DNA of 64,000 nucleotides from Siphonodentalium dalli (taxonomy: Eukaryota; Mollusca; Scaphopoda; Gadilida; Siphonodentaliidae). A program made the position numbers and the translations under genes. Below are positions 11,331 to 22,471 of the stretch, piece by piece. The first letter of the stretch is position 1. The number at the start of each line of letters is the position of its first letter. The notes under the pieces were generated by a model that did no database searches, was not told the DNA's origin, and saw only the letters and a list, made by a program, of their open reading frames with translations. The stretch lies in contig CP136063.1 in the NCBI GenBank assembly GCA_032622095.1, forward strand, positions 24,864,987-24,928,986, written 5' to 3'.

Positions 11331-12031
11331 TCTCTGTTGAATCACTCATTGGCCAACAACTCACGGACAACGTATGTCAGAGCAGGCAACTATTTAGTCA
11401 ATTTTGCGACCAGTTTGAGTTAACGATACAGCTACCAATAGATCAAGCCACATTGCTATACTTTATGGCACACCTCGTTAACAGAAAATACAGCCCCAGC
11501 ACCATTACCACTTCTATTTCTGCCTTGTCCTCCTTGCACAAAATTAGAGGGTTGCCGGACCCCATCTACCATCTTCTTGGTCAAGAAAATATTGGCAGCA
11601 GCTCACCGTATTAATCCGTCGAAGGAAGTCAGACTCCCAATCACTAAGTTGTTGCTTTCGCGACTGACTGCGGCATTAATTTTTAATGGAACACTGTTTG
11701 GATGATGCATACCTCAAAGTATTGTTCAAATGTTTATTCACGTTTGCTTTTTTTTGCTTTCGCTCGGATAGGCGAGCTGTGTACCTTGGGTCCCACTGAA
11801 TCAGGTAGAGTAATCCAAGTTGAGGACTTGGAAATGGGCCCTACATCAGTCATAGTAATATTCAGATACTTCAAGCATAATTCGAATAACACTCCACATT
11901 ATATAAAATTGAGAAGACAGGAAAGTAAAGCAATCTGTCCGATATTTAATCTGCAATCATACCTCCAACATCGACCAAAAATTCAAGGTCCCCTCTTTAT
12001 TGGGGTTACATGGAATGATGTGGTGACAAGA
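11331..12031 (+). pseudogene. DIRS tyrosine recombinase, N-terminal part
   Basis: Begins LLNHSLANNSRTTYVRAGNY, the SAM-like core-binding start of DIRS recombinases, then a frameshift/stop near 11420, 'LLYFMAHLVNRKYSPSTI' and 'SALSSLHKIRGLPDP', another frameshift, and the catalytic domain with AFARIGEL (the first catalytic Arg, box A), a 'VIVIFRYFKHN' strand pair and CPIFNLQSYL, ending GPLFIGVTWNDVVTR. In DIRS recombinases this last Thr-Arg is followed within a few residues by a Phe-Asp-x-x-Leu helix; here it is replaced by element X. That helix is found at 17033. The enzyme would have inserted circular cDNA; it is now dead. Confidence 0.85.
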
Positions 12032-12126
12032 CATGAGGGAAACTCTACATTAAACACCGACCCCAGATCTGGGGTCCTAAATATAGTAGTGGGATTTTCC
12101 AGATTCCGCTGTGGCTGTGATTTGTT

Positions 12127-12455
12127 ATGAAAAATAGTTCCTCTAATGTTGGTAAATCTCGTTTATTCCGCGTACCATTGTGAACGTTTTCGTGTTAATA
12201 AACTAGCATAATGTTGCATTTTGCAGCATATTTCTCTACCCTTGCATTGGAGACTGAAGTCAGCCCAAACAAAAATCTGTCGGCCCTGTTCTTTGATCTC
12301 CGCGGCATCTTTGGTTGGTCCCCGGCCAGTGAAGAACAACATACCAGGCTACTCGTTTTATACTTCATTAAAATGTTTTTCTTGAATTTACGTAGCGCGT
12401 TCGGACATGTCATTCTGGTGTTAATAGCATGCATATTGGCGTTTCAATTTTTAAA
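12127..12455 (+). repeat. Element X block b, second copy
   Basis: Diverged direct copy of 7469-7830 with several small indels. A 5-bp difference just downstream (about 12473) between the two large copies is a simple slippage in GTTAT. Confidence 0.7.
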
Positions 12456-13082
12456 ATCGGACAATAATTACTTATGTTATGTTTGTCTTTATTTAATATT
12501 TCTGAGTCTCCTTGCTTACGTAAACCTAAATAAACGTGTTCCGATATATTAAAGAATAAACGAAAACGGCTCATTCGAACCTAACTAAAATGATGTATTC
12601 TAATTTGAAAGAACGGCGTAACTAATATTATGCATTCGTAATTTGATAGTGAGTATGGAGTTTAGAGTGATAATATATGTACATTACAATATGTGCATAG
12701 CGGTTACACAAAACTCCGATACTGGCACATCAATAAACTTAATATACACGTACAGTCGTAATAATAGTATCCTCATATTCTTAATAAACGCTCTTTATTC
12801 ATATCGTAACAGGGGTAAACTAGTAATAAGCGACCTTTATTGTTTCCTGTTAGAAAAAACAAACGGGAACTGATTTCGGTCTATGATTGGAACTTGAATA
12901 AGGCCTTCGGTTGTACATTGATGTCGGTAAATAAAACTATTTGACGCATTTGTCGACCTATCTAGTTTTGTTAGCACCAGACGTTAGGACCGACGTGTAA
13001 TTAAATCGAGCATTTTTGGTTTTAAATTGCCATATGGCTTCTTGTTTATGTTTGTACACGAACTGATTGTTACAATTTATTA

Positions 13083-13138
13083 TTGTCTTTCGATAAATCG
13101 ATATATATATATATATATCGATAAATCGATATATATAT
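13083..13138. repeat. Palindromic TCGATAAATCGATATAT microsatellite
   Basis: Two TCGATAAATCGA words are joined and followed by (AT)n runs. The sequence is self-complementary. Conserved in copy B. Confidence 0.8.
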
Positions 13139-13259
13139 TTACGTTCGTTCTAGTTCTTTTAAAATGTTTCACACCTGAATATACGGACATAGCTTATTCG
13201 AGCTTCCAAATTGTGTGTACATAATTTGGAATGTGGTATAAGATATGTCGAAATAATCC

Positions 13260-13592
13260 TATACAGGCTTCATATGCCATCAAAATTACTTGTCATGGTC
13301 ACAGGCAATTTCCAGCTGCTTAAATGTTTTTCACTCAGAATTTAAGCAAACGCACTTTATTGCAACCATACCAGGGATAGACTTAACACGGAACGCTGTT
13401 GTTTGTTCGAGACACATATACATCGTGTTCAAAGTTGCATTTTGTATAACTTACATTCGCATTTCTGAGACTTTTTATGCCCACAGAAAGGTAGTTCAGG
13501 TATTTATCGACATATTTCGACACCGCTAAATATTCAAAAGTAAATATTATTGGGTGCATTTTGGAGCACAAACCGCCATGAAAATGATATGG
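13260..13592 (+). repeat. Element X internal duplication, unit 1
   Basis: Matches 15480-15812: shared TCATGGTCACAG, the A-C-G-C-xCTTTATTG motif, GAAAGGTAGTTCA, and TATTATTGGGTG(C/T)ATTTTGG with GCAAACCGCCA. Copy B lacks 23 bases of this unit (13367-13389); the counterpart is present in unit 2, so copy B is the one that lost it. Confidence 0.8.
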
Positions 13593-14282
13593 TTTCTTCT
13601 GAACATTAGGTATATTATGTTAATTGAGCACTGAGTAAGTAGCTATTACATCATAACACGGGTCGCCGGCAGTATACTGTAAGAAGCATTCTATATACTA
13701 CCATATATCAAGCACAATAAACATTTACAGCGCCGACAATAACATACGGCCGGTGTGAATATGTATGTTGGGTCGGGAAGTCGGGTGATGACACAAAAAT
13801 GCACATAGTTCGTATGCAACAACTTATTTTCACAAAAATTTCAACATGTCAAAATATAAGGAGCATGACTTTTATTAACAGTACATTTATGGATATGAAA
13901 TTCGCTTTCTTTAATCTTTTGTATCTAATTAATTCCAAGAATAACGATGCATCGAAATATTTAAAATTGACACAAGATGATCGATGTAATCGACAAAAAG
14001 GTACTGTTCCAGGAAAATAAAATTATTTTACAATTTCCAATTGATTTTCCTCGTACATTCTGCGTTTTACATACGCCATGATTACCGTATTTGTTCGGTT
14101 GATCTATGAGTCTATAGATCGATTAGTAGACTAATTAATATACTGTATAATTCCCCACCATCTTGCCACCAATCGACTAGAATCATGTTTTCACAATATG
14201 TAAATGACATACCGGTACATATAGTTCTGTCGTAAGGGCGTATTACTATGACGCAAGTCACGACTGTATGCAGGTGCCGATG

Positions 14283-14420
14283 TCATTAACAGTACACTAT
14301 CGATACACAGACGAGAGTAATCAACAGTCTAGTGTATTAGTATTGTTACACCATGCAGTACACCAGACTGCTGTGAGTAATCTGGCTTGTGTATCGGTTG
14401 TGTACCATCAACAGTGTACA
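14283..14420. repeat. Imperfect ~60-bp-arm inverted repeat
   Basis: Left arm GTACACTATCGATACACAGA... and right arm ...GTGTATCGGTTGTGTACCAT pair with several mismatches over about 57 bases, with a short loop near 14346-14352. It lies within element X. It could fold as RNA but no gene is claimed. Confidence 0.6.
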
Positions 14421-14764
14421 TGGAATATACTAGTTAATAAATAACTGACAATAAACGAAGGCCTATTATAATTACGCGAATTTAAATGGTATTACAGTGT
14501 GTTGCTTTCGACATATTTGTCGTTCTCTCTATATTAGCGCTACAATGCTACATAGATCTCAATAATGACATCCATTTTGTTTTTATTTTCGTTAATGACA
14601 TAAATAGCATTACTGAAAAACAAATTTAATTGAGTTCAACGATTGTATCTCACCCACTATTAATTTATATGAACATACCCAAACGCATCTCTGCATGGGG
14701 AAACATGCATGTTCCATCAGAAATCTTGTCCCGATCGGTCACTATACCCCAATACACCCTCCCC

Positions 14765-14905
14765 GTTAAAGGTACGAGAGGCATTGGCGGTGGGTATGCT
14801 GTTACAATATTCATCTCCGTCAAAAACCGTCATAACAGAAGGAAAAGTAAGATATAGACAGACTTTGCTCTAGCTTATGCCAATCAGAAATATGGCATAA
14901 ACAGT
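14765..14905 (+). repeat. Dispersed repeat shared with 38725-38865
   Basis: Shared words include TTAAAGGT(A/G)CG(A/G)GAG, TTGGC(G/A)GTGGGTAT, TAGACAGACTTTG and AGAAATAT(G/C)GCATAAACAG in the same order. It places a common segment in element X and in the 1,990-bp element at 37977-39966. Confidence 0.65.
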
Positions 14906-15479
14906 ATGTTATTGTCAACTCCCCCCTTTATTATCTAAACAAAGGCAAAAAGAGTCTTTTCCTGGCTTTTGTTTAGATCCGGATATGGTAAACATAAAGA
15001 CCGTAACTTGTTACTGTTTTCCTGATATGGACATAATAAAGAGCGTTTATATCAATTTTGTGTGATTAACCAATAGAATTGCACTGCGTTATGTAAATAT
15101 GTATTCTGTAACACGAGCAGTCTCTTGTTTAAGTACACCAGTGTACGTCTTGACGACGATATACTATTTACGCGCTGATCGTTCCTTCTGTTGATGGCGA
15201 TTTGAGCAAATATAATTATTTCTGTAACGAATGCCACCCGTGCCTTTAACGTACAACAAATCAAAGCAGCGGCCATTTTTTTTTTAATTCTCAGCTTGGC
15301 TTCGTATTATTAAGCAGATGGTTGAGAAAAAATCTAATCGGCATATTACGAACTCGAAAGTAGTATACATGTAATATACTTAGGTTTATTCTAGTCCTAC
15401 TAAAATATGGATAAATTTAAAAGGACATGGCTCGTTCAAGTTTGCAATAAGTTATAAGATATGGGTTCACAAATACGCG

Positions 15480-15812
15480 AAATATTGATATATACTTGAA
15501 CCATACTTGTCATGCATGGTCACAGCCATTGTCCAACTGTTATTCGCACTTAATTTCAACAAATTGAACGCTCTTTATTGAAACCATCTCAGGAATAGAT
15601 ATGTATTGCCGTGCCCACGGATGTTGTTTGTTTGGAACACAAACAGGTTGTATATTATTATTACTTTAATTCGTCTTTATGTGACATAATGCCCTTAGAA
15701 AGGTAGTTCAACTATCTATGGACATATACCAATACCGGGAAAAATTCAAAAGCGAATATTATTGGGTGTATTTTGGAGTGCAAACCGCCAGGTTTAATGA
15801 TAAATTCCACTA
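15480..15812 (+). repeat. Element X internal duplication, unit 2
   Basis: Second, diverged copy of 13260-13592 including a perfect GAACGCTCTTTATTG at 15566-15580. It falls outside copy B's visible part. Confidence 0.75.
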
Positions 15813-16374
15813 AATTTAGGAACAAACATTTACTTGAAACTATAACTCAAGAAACTAATTATTCGTTAATTTATTCCTTTGCTTGCCACTTCAAAATGCG
15901 AAAATAAACATGATCCGTTGCGATTGGATTCAGCCAATGAAATTAATTGTACGACAAAAAAAATAAAGCTATATATCGATATACTCGCGTTTAATGATTT
16001 TGTTTCGAAAATCGAACTGGAAGATCGATAAAATTTAAGTATATATGTTTTGCTTGTTCCATATACACTGTGGCTGGCATTCATTTATTCAAATATTCGG
16101 CACACTTGTTCAATTTATTTATTGGAAAAGCGAGCCCGAAAATCGATCATTTTAAGTACTGACGCTAAAATTATATATGCTCGCAACTCGGGTATCTAGA
16201 ATTCTGGACCTCAGTAATTTCTAGCTATAATGTCAATAGTAACTGTGCCGTGGTAATCATATCATACGGCACAATTTTGTGTTTGGGAAATATCAGTAGA
16301 AACGAAACTAAATTAGTCGGCGCCCTTGTTCAATTCATTTATCCGTAAAGCGAGTCCAACAATCAATCATTTCG

Positions 16375-16552
16375 CGACATCGATTTTAAGTCAATGTATA
16401 GATACATATATCATACCCCACATCAGGAACAAAACGAAGCCAATAAAACGATAAAAAAAATTATGACGCAGCAAAACAGAATGAACAAACGAATTATATA
16501 TTTTTTAGAAAATCAGCAAAATAATTTAATTAGTTTCCAAAACGACAATTTA
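16375..16552 (+). repeat. Element X block c, second copy
   Basis: Matches 7857-8010 in the same order and orientation. It lies about 480 bp from the right end of X, which suggests the X fragment at 5.35-8.01 kb has lost its own right end. Confidence 0.65.
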
Positions 16553-17029
16553 ACACTTTAGTTCATTAAATGCAAACGGAACCCAAAACCATACATTTTC
16601 TATAAACAATGCGCAAACGATCGTGCATGAACATGTTTTTATCGCTAATTGTATGAATTAAGTTCTTTCTAATTTCGGGTATAGATTATATTTTTATTTA
16701 TACATGCACATGGCTAATTTCCGTAATCATCAACGGATTCGAGCCATTGAAGTCTCAAACCCAACTGCGATTCTAATTATACACTTGGTACATTTCTTTT
16801 TGTCATGAGCTGAAGTTTAATGAAATAAAAAAATGCGATAACAGTATAACTAATGTAACTTACACACTTGCCACATGGCATACCGCGGCTATTTTACCTT
16901 TGATCTACCGCCGACAGACTGGGCTGATATTATTATTCAGCTGAAGCCTGGTAAAGCTATTTTTAACATGGCGTAAGGTAATTAGCCTGTCACACGGACT
17001 TCTTTTTTAATGGAGCGAGTACGAAATGA

Positions 17030-17224
17030 ACTATCTTCGACCGGTGTCTCAATAAAGCCCTTCTTTTCTTCAATTTAGACACAAAGTTTTATAAAGGGCA
17101 CTCGTTCAGTATAGGGGCCGCTAGTGAGTCGGCGCAGCAGGGTTTCTCAGATGGGCAGATCCGCATTATGGGGCGCTGGAAATACGACGCGTTCCGAAAA
17201 TATATCCGGTCAGGAGTCTTATAG
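17030..17224 (+). pseudogene. DIRS tyrosine recombinase, C-terminal part
   Basis: Reads TIFDRCLNKALLFFNLDT, then KFYKGHSFSIGAAS, GFSDGQIRIMGRWKYDAF and RKYIRSGVL to a TAG at 17222-17224. This is the box B end of a DIRS recombinase: the His of H-x-x-R is at 17099-17101 and the nucleophilic Tyr at 17201-17203. The Arg of H-x-x-R is Ser (AGT, 17108-17110), which would disable catalysis. It resumes exactly where the N-terminal part stops at 12031, so both belong to one element split by X. No downstream inverted terminal repeat was recognised. Confidence 0.85.
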
Positions 17225-19729
17225 GGTAGAATCGGAAGTTTTTCGAACAGAAGACGGTATTTGGGTTACATAGCCAAAATCATGCCGAAGTTAGCGGTTC
17301 CTGAGGTACCTGCTAGTCCAGAGTGTATTGACTTGAAATGGTTTCATTGGTTTGCAAGTGGTTCGAACCTTTTAACCCATTTGTCAGTGGCTCGCCAATT
17401 TAAATTTTGTTCTTTCAGCGTTTAACTACCACAGAATGGGCTCAAACACAGGGACAAGTGGTCCTAGCTGTTTTAGGCCAGTCAATCATTTATCGGTAGT
17501 TTAGTGGATAGTCATGAATTATGTAGTTCAATGAATGTTTCACACGACAAAGTTTACAAATGGTCGTATCTCAATGGTTGGTTTCAAATTTGGTAGAGTG
17601 GATAAGTTGTATATATAATCCTTGGGGATAGATTATTATTGGTCAAATTAAAGAAATAGGGACCCCTAACAATTTCAACGACAAACCATGGTTTCATGCC
17701 TCTGTCCGGTTTGGGTGGGGCAAAAACCATCTCAGGACTCACCCTCTCCAGGTCGGTCCTGGAATGATTTTCATGGCGCTATAGGCCCACACCTGTATCG
17801 GAAGGACTATATATAAATATGTTCGGTTATTTCTAAGTTGTGTCTGTATCAGACTTTTGAACCATCATATGGCAATAAACCATATGAAACAAACTTGATA
17901 GTTGTAGTCCTTCCAATAAACAACCAAACCGGGACATAGGGTAGAAATCACAAGGCCAGTTGGTATAACTTCAACCCAGAGAGCATAAATGGTGATTTTG
18001 GTAGACCATTGCAGTTTATTAATATTGAGAGTACTAGGATATGTGGTTCTCACCACAATTGATCTTTCCACAGCTGTGAATCAAATCATTATTAGCAGAT
18101 ACTTTCGAGCAATCAGCAACTGAACTGGTCCCTTGCTGCAATGCAAATTATGATGCATCTTTCTTCAACTTAATTTTGCATACCTTCAGTGTTGAATTAT
18201 GCCTATATTCAGAATTTTTTTCTTGTCAAATCATAATGTACTGAAATTTATATTTACCCCATGATGTTGGAAATTTACTGTTTTTCACTTTGCATGAGAC
18301 TTGTCATAATTTTCACAATTAAACTTAAAATGTATGTTCTCAGGTGTAGGTATACATATTCTATAATATTAAAGAGTAAGATATGTTTGTCTGTTCCCGA
18401 CCCCTGGACCGATTTCAACCAAATTTGATGTGCTGTCTCAGGGTACCCTGGCGAATGTTATAGCGGCGTTATTTTTTGTTATTTTGATTCACAAAAAATA
18501 ATTTTTCAAATTTTATTTTTTAAATACTAAATTGAGCATTACCGTTAAATTCTCTATAAAAAGTCAAAAATTAAATTTAAAAAAAGTAATTCATTTTTTA
18601 AAATCTGGTTTAATTCAACATGACTATTTCTTTAAACACCTTGTCTCCTAGCTTCTGTAAGCTCCTCCCACTAATTAATGTGTGGGGGGAAAAACTCCAT
18701 TAAGGCTTCATGCTTACGTGAGTGTGTGTACGTGTGCAGACAGGACAGACAACAATTATATTTGAAACGAAAACATCCATACGCACACCAAATGACACCG
18801 ACGAATGGATGGGATTTGGGATACTCTACCATTTTTATTAGTATTTCTAACAAATCATAACTTGAAAGAATAGCAAAATCAACATATCTGGTCAAAGGTG
18901 TGCTCGCTTGGTGGAATAATTGTCCATTATCGACAAACAATGAAGCAGTGTGTCTATTGACTGCATATTACACAATTTCGAAAATTCCCTATTGACCACA
19001 GTGCTAAATATAATGACAGAAAAGACATCGAATAAGACGAATTAGAATAATACAATCGATGTTATTAACCCATATGTGTATAGTGTATATTAGTACAAAA
19101 ACTGTCGACTAGACCGTTGTGCATTTCGCATAACCCAATTTGAAAATATCTAAGCGACAAAGCGTAGTACAGTGTCAATTGGCTTGTATGCAATCAGATG
19201 TACACTCAGAGACTATTAAAAGTAGTACAGACAGGATAGCTACTAGTAGATCAAATCGTTTGCAATTTTTACTAAGTTCCTGGCATCAACCCCAACCCAG
19301 CTTTATATACAACAGAGGGTATATATAGTGTTGTACTGAGAAGTCATATGTTCCTGGATATAGTTAAGGTACTTTTGAGTATGAGTACATGTTATCGCCT
19401 ATACGGACGAAAAATTAACAGAAAATCTGAGAAATTTGGCATTTATTTGTGTACATATGCATTTGAAATAGTTGTTTTGGTCCGAATAACAAATTTAGAT
19501 AATTGATTAGTCGCGCGGTTATTAAAGTTGACTTCCTCACTTGTCGACATTTAACCCCTTTATTAACAGATTTTGTACACATGTGATCAGTATGTTTGGT
19601 CAAGAGTGATGCAGATCCGAAAGAAAGTACTAGTAGCATTTCTCCGAAGAAAGGCAAATCCTCGAGTACAGGATTACACACTGAGTATATATACTAGGCA
19701 GGAACGTGGCTAGAGGGTGTCACAAGAAG
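17225..19729. other. No gene recognised
   Basis: Mixed AT-rich sequence. Around 18360-18480 'AAAGAGTAAGATATGTTTGT' with 'CCCGACCCCTGGACC' looks like part of a dispersed repeat, and 18480-18600 is a simple A/T-rich stretch. I found no protein homology or element ends. Confidence 0.45.
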
Positions 19730-20150
19730 CTTGTACAAAATAATTTATTCAAATTGGTTCATATTTGTTAAAGTTATTAAGTCGGTCAGAATAAGTCGAA
19801 AATGAAGTGTAATATTACGAAAAACAGTCGGAGCAAATCCCTAGCCGCATCATGTAGAGAGGGTATTGTGATTTGCATGTATACCAACAATTATTGAAAT
19901 CGGTTCGTATTTGTTAAAAGTTATTAAGTCAGATAGAATTTTCTAAATCAAAATAAGTCGAAAATGAGATGTAACTTAAAAAAAAGTCAGACCGAACCGC
20001 AATTAGCATCATGCGGAGAGGCAGTCATAAGGAGATTGCATACAAAAAAAATATTGAAATCGATTCATAGTTGTTCGAGTTATGAGGTCGGACGGACGGA
20101 CGGAGGGAGAAAGCGTGACGGACAGACGCAGTCAATCCAGTATATTTACA
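19730..20150 (+). repeat. Mollusc-type dispersed repeat, two units
   Basis: Two ~150-bp units share TTTGTTAAAGTTATTAAGTC and AATAAGTCGAAAATGA (starting about 19750 and 19895), followed by a GGACGGACGGACGGAG tail and 'GACGCAGTCAATCCAGTAT'. The same tail recurs at 25900-25960. Confidence 0.7.
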
Positions 20151-20790
20151 TACACCTAATGTCGCTTCCGATTTCCCCATAGCGTTAAGGTAGACACGCC
20201 CCCTGATCCAATTTGTTCATAAACCTATGAACGTAAAGTGACGTCACTTTCAATGTCATTCATAGGTTTATGAACACATTGATCCCGGAAATCACCGGAA
20301 ATTGTCGGACATGAGTGCTTGACTATTCAGCACGCCCGGATTTGGCAATCAATTTGTGTTGGTCTATAATCAGTGTTGTTTCCCTGCACCTATAAAACTC
20401 ATCTCCTCTGATTACACAACCCACGACCTCGGAAATATATCATTATGGTAGTATGGTGTGCGGTCTCATCATCCACAGCTGAAACTTAATTGTTAGTTTC
20501 AGATATTATCATTCTTGAAATCAACACGTCTACATTCGTTACAAGCTAAACAAGAAATTTCGTCATAATGTGTATACTTCATGCGTTCATTTAAAGTTGA
20601 ATAAATATTGTGAAAGACAGACAATCCTATAGTTGATAATGAATTTAAGTATATAAATATAAATAATAAACGGCGGATTCAACGTGGTCATGGGTTTTGA
20701 CCGCGATATAAATTCAGCAAACTCCCCATGAACCCCAGTTCGGGGTTCATGCAGTTTGCTGAATTTTTCTCGCGATCAAATGGGGGTATA
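20147..20790 (+). repeat. Direct repeat pair 1, unit 1
   Basis: Matches 21298-22080 across TTTACATACACCTAAT, TTCCGATTTCCCCATAGCGT, two hairpins and 'AAGTATATAAATATAAATAA'. It contains an 18-bp inverted repeat (20215-20275) and a hairpin at 20710-20766 with arms AAATTCAGCAAACT and AGTTTGCTGAATTT around GAACCCC/GGGGTTC. Confidence 0.85.
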
Positions 20791-21297
20791 ATTATATGTT
20801 GATATATCATTTTATGAAACATGTTCGATAAAATTTATTCACAACTTGCTTGAGGCTAATGTCAACCAAATATATCATCGATCATCGTATATTGTCTGTC
20901 TTGGTCGTTAGTCATTCCATTAAGCCCTGTTTGATTAATTGAATTAATTATGGGCATTGGCTGGCATACAGATAACAAAGGCCTTTGAATACATGCTTGA
21001 CGTAATAGCTTCTGTGAGTGGAACAGAGACAAGATTATCAATATGTTGGTACGGCCCGATGGACGGACAGACAATGGACAAGGAGTGATGACTATAGCTC
21101 CACTAGAGACTTGGTCTCAGGTGAGCTAAAAAGCATATAATGAAAATCCTATTGTCCATGTCCAAACAGTGTAGACATAGTGGCCTCTGATCAGGTGATG
21201 AAACATGAATGTTTCGCTTTTATCACAAGAATGCATGTTGTTATATTATGAACTCTGTTTAGCAAAACACAAAGTTTTCATAGACTATCTTCAATAA

Positions 21298-22106
21298 ATT
21301 ATATTTACATACACCTAATATCTCTTCCGATTTCCCCATAGCGTTACAGTAGACACGCCACCTTATCCAATGCGTTCATAAACCTATGAACGCAACGTGA
21401 CATCAATTCCAATGTCGTTCATAGGTTTATGAACACATTGGTCCCGGAAATGACCGGAGATTGTCGGACATTGCCGACTGCTTGAGTATCTATATAGTAC
21501 ATCCGGATTTGGCAAGAAATTATTTTGGTCTATAATCAGTGTTGTTGCCCGGTGTTACTGAGCGTTGATGTTCAAAAAGCCCGCTACTCAATAGCGTTTT
21601 ATCATTTTCCTTACCGCTACAAATATCCCCCCGAACCTCACAAATATATCATTATGGTAGAACGGCGTGTTGTCGATTTCTTATCCACAGCCGAAACTTA
21701 ATTGTTAGTTTCAAATATCATTCTTGAAATCAACATGTCTACATTAGTTACTAGCTAAACAAGACAGTTTGTCATATGTGTATACTTAACTGTGAAATTA
21801 CGTTTTTTTCCGTTCTCCATGAACGGATTCTCAAAATGTTTGGTTTTCCAAAAAACCAGGATTCAAACTTTCTTAACTGAACTCCATGCGTTCATTTAAA
21901 TAGATGAATAAATAGTGGGAAAGACAGACAATCCTAGTTCATAATGAATTTAAGTATATAAATATAAATAATAAATGGCGATTCAACGTGGTCATGGGTT
22001 TTGACCTCAATTAAAAATCAGCAAACTCCGCATGAACCCCTTTGGGGTTCATACAGTTTGCCGATTTTTTCTCGCAGTCAAAATCCCATGACCACATTGA
22101 AACCGC
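21298..22106 (+). repeat. Direct repeat pair 1, unit 2, with long fold-back
   Basis: Second unit, about 85% similar, with about 90 extra bases near 21785-21880. The 18-bp arms GTTCATAAACCTATGAAC and their exact reverse complement (21374-21434) are kept. The right end is a ~130-bp fold-back (21977-22106): GGTCATGGGTTTTGAC pairs with GTCAAAATCCCATGACC around a conserved inner stem. In unit 1 only part of the outer stem remains. Confidence 0.85.
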
Positions 22107-22124
22107 TGTTCATTTCTTATATAA

Positions 22125-22262
22125 ACTTGACCATTATTGTTTTATACACTCTTTGGCAGTGACAAAACTTACAGCTGGATATTATATTTGGTTAAATTCA
22201 CCAAAGCCACATATAGGCGAAAAGTACTACGATTTCTTCCCCTAATGTTATATAGTTGTTGT
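22125..22262 (+). repeat. Direct repeat pair 2, unit 1
   Basis: Matches 22472-22640: CTTGACCATTATTG, ACTCTTTGGCAG, AGCTGGA(T/A)ATTATATTTG and AAAGCCACATATA in the same order. Confidence 0.75.
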
Positions 22263-22471
22263 AGAACACGAAACCACAAATAGCAACATTTTCTGAATGT
22301 CAAACGCTGAAATAACAGCTTTAAGCGATGCATGATCACTTCAGCAATTGAGACTTTCAGTATCAGAATGGGTACAGCGGTACCACACGCGTGAAACCAT
22401 CCCGGTACCGATAAGTCTGCAACTGTTGATAATTTGAGAAGCTTAATTTGACCCGGACACAATTTTGACAA

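Larger units (their letters stand above)
9060..12031 (+). mobile_element. DIRS-type retrotransposon, copy A, main part
   Basis: Gene order gag-like ORF, reverse transcriptase, RNase H, tyrosine recombinase on the + strand is the hallmark of DIRS-order elements, which integrate with a recombinase instead of an integrase. All domains are present but broken by frameshifts and stops. The recombinase is interrupted at 12031 by element X and continues at 17030-17224. Terminal repeats were not identified. Confidence 0.88.
1..14849 (+). repeat. Large duplication, copy A
   Basis: This block recurs in direct orientation at 49136-64000. The coordinate offset is 49135 at the left end and drifts to 49151 at the right end through indels, the largest being 47 bp in a C tract near 3.05 kb and 23 bp near 13.37 kb. 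I count about 25 substitutions by eye, so identity is well above 99%. The window starts inside the repeat, so the left boundary is unknown; the right boundary lies at or beyond 14849, where the window cuts off copy B. Confidence 0.97.
12032..17028 (+). mobile_element. Element X, 5.0-kb copy inserted in recombinase
   Basis: Bounded by the two halves of the DIRS recombinase. The left end begins CATGAGGGAAACTCTACATT and the right end is TTTTAATGGAGCGAGTACGA plus AATG. As inverted repeats about 15 of 23 positions match, and the left end of the second X fragment (5351) shares ten consecutive bases with the right end. No target duplication is visible. Inside are blocks b (12127-12455) and c (16375-16552), an internal ~330-bp direct duplication (13260-13592 and 15480-15812), repeated ~55-bp segments at 16098-16152 and 16323-16377, and the iterated GAACGCTCTTTATTG motif. 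There is no recognisable transposase; all frames are short. It is a decayed or non-autonomous DNA-type element; superfamily unknown. Confidence 0.6.

Noticed and set aside
7469..12455. LTRs of a retrotransposon (direct repeats 7469-7830 and 12127-12455 around the DIRS genes)
   Set aside because: The repeats are only about 70% similar, continue into other element X blocks (a, c), and the second lies after the point where the recombinase is interrupted. DIRS elements do not use LTRs of this kind.
14283..14420. microRNA precursor
   Set aside because: The arms are long with several mismatches but it lies in a mobile element, and nothing indicates expression.
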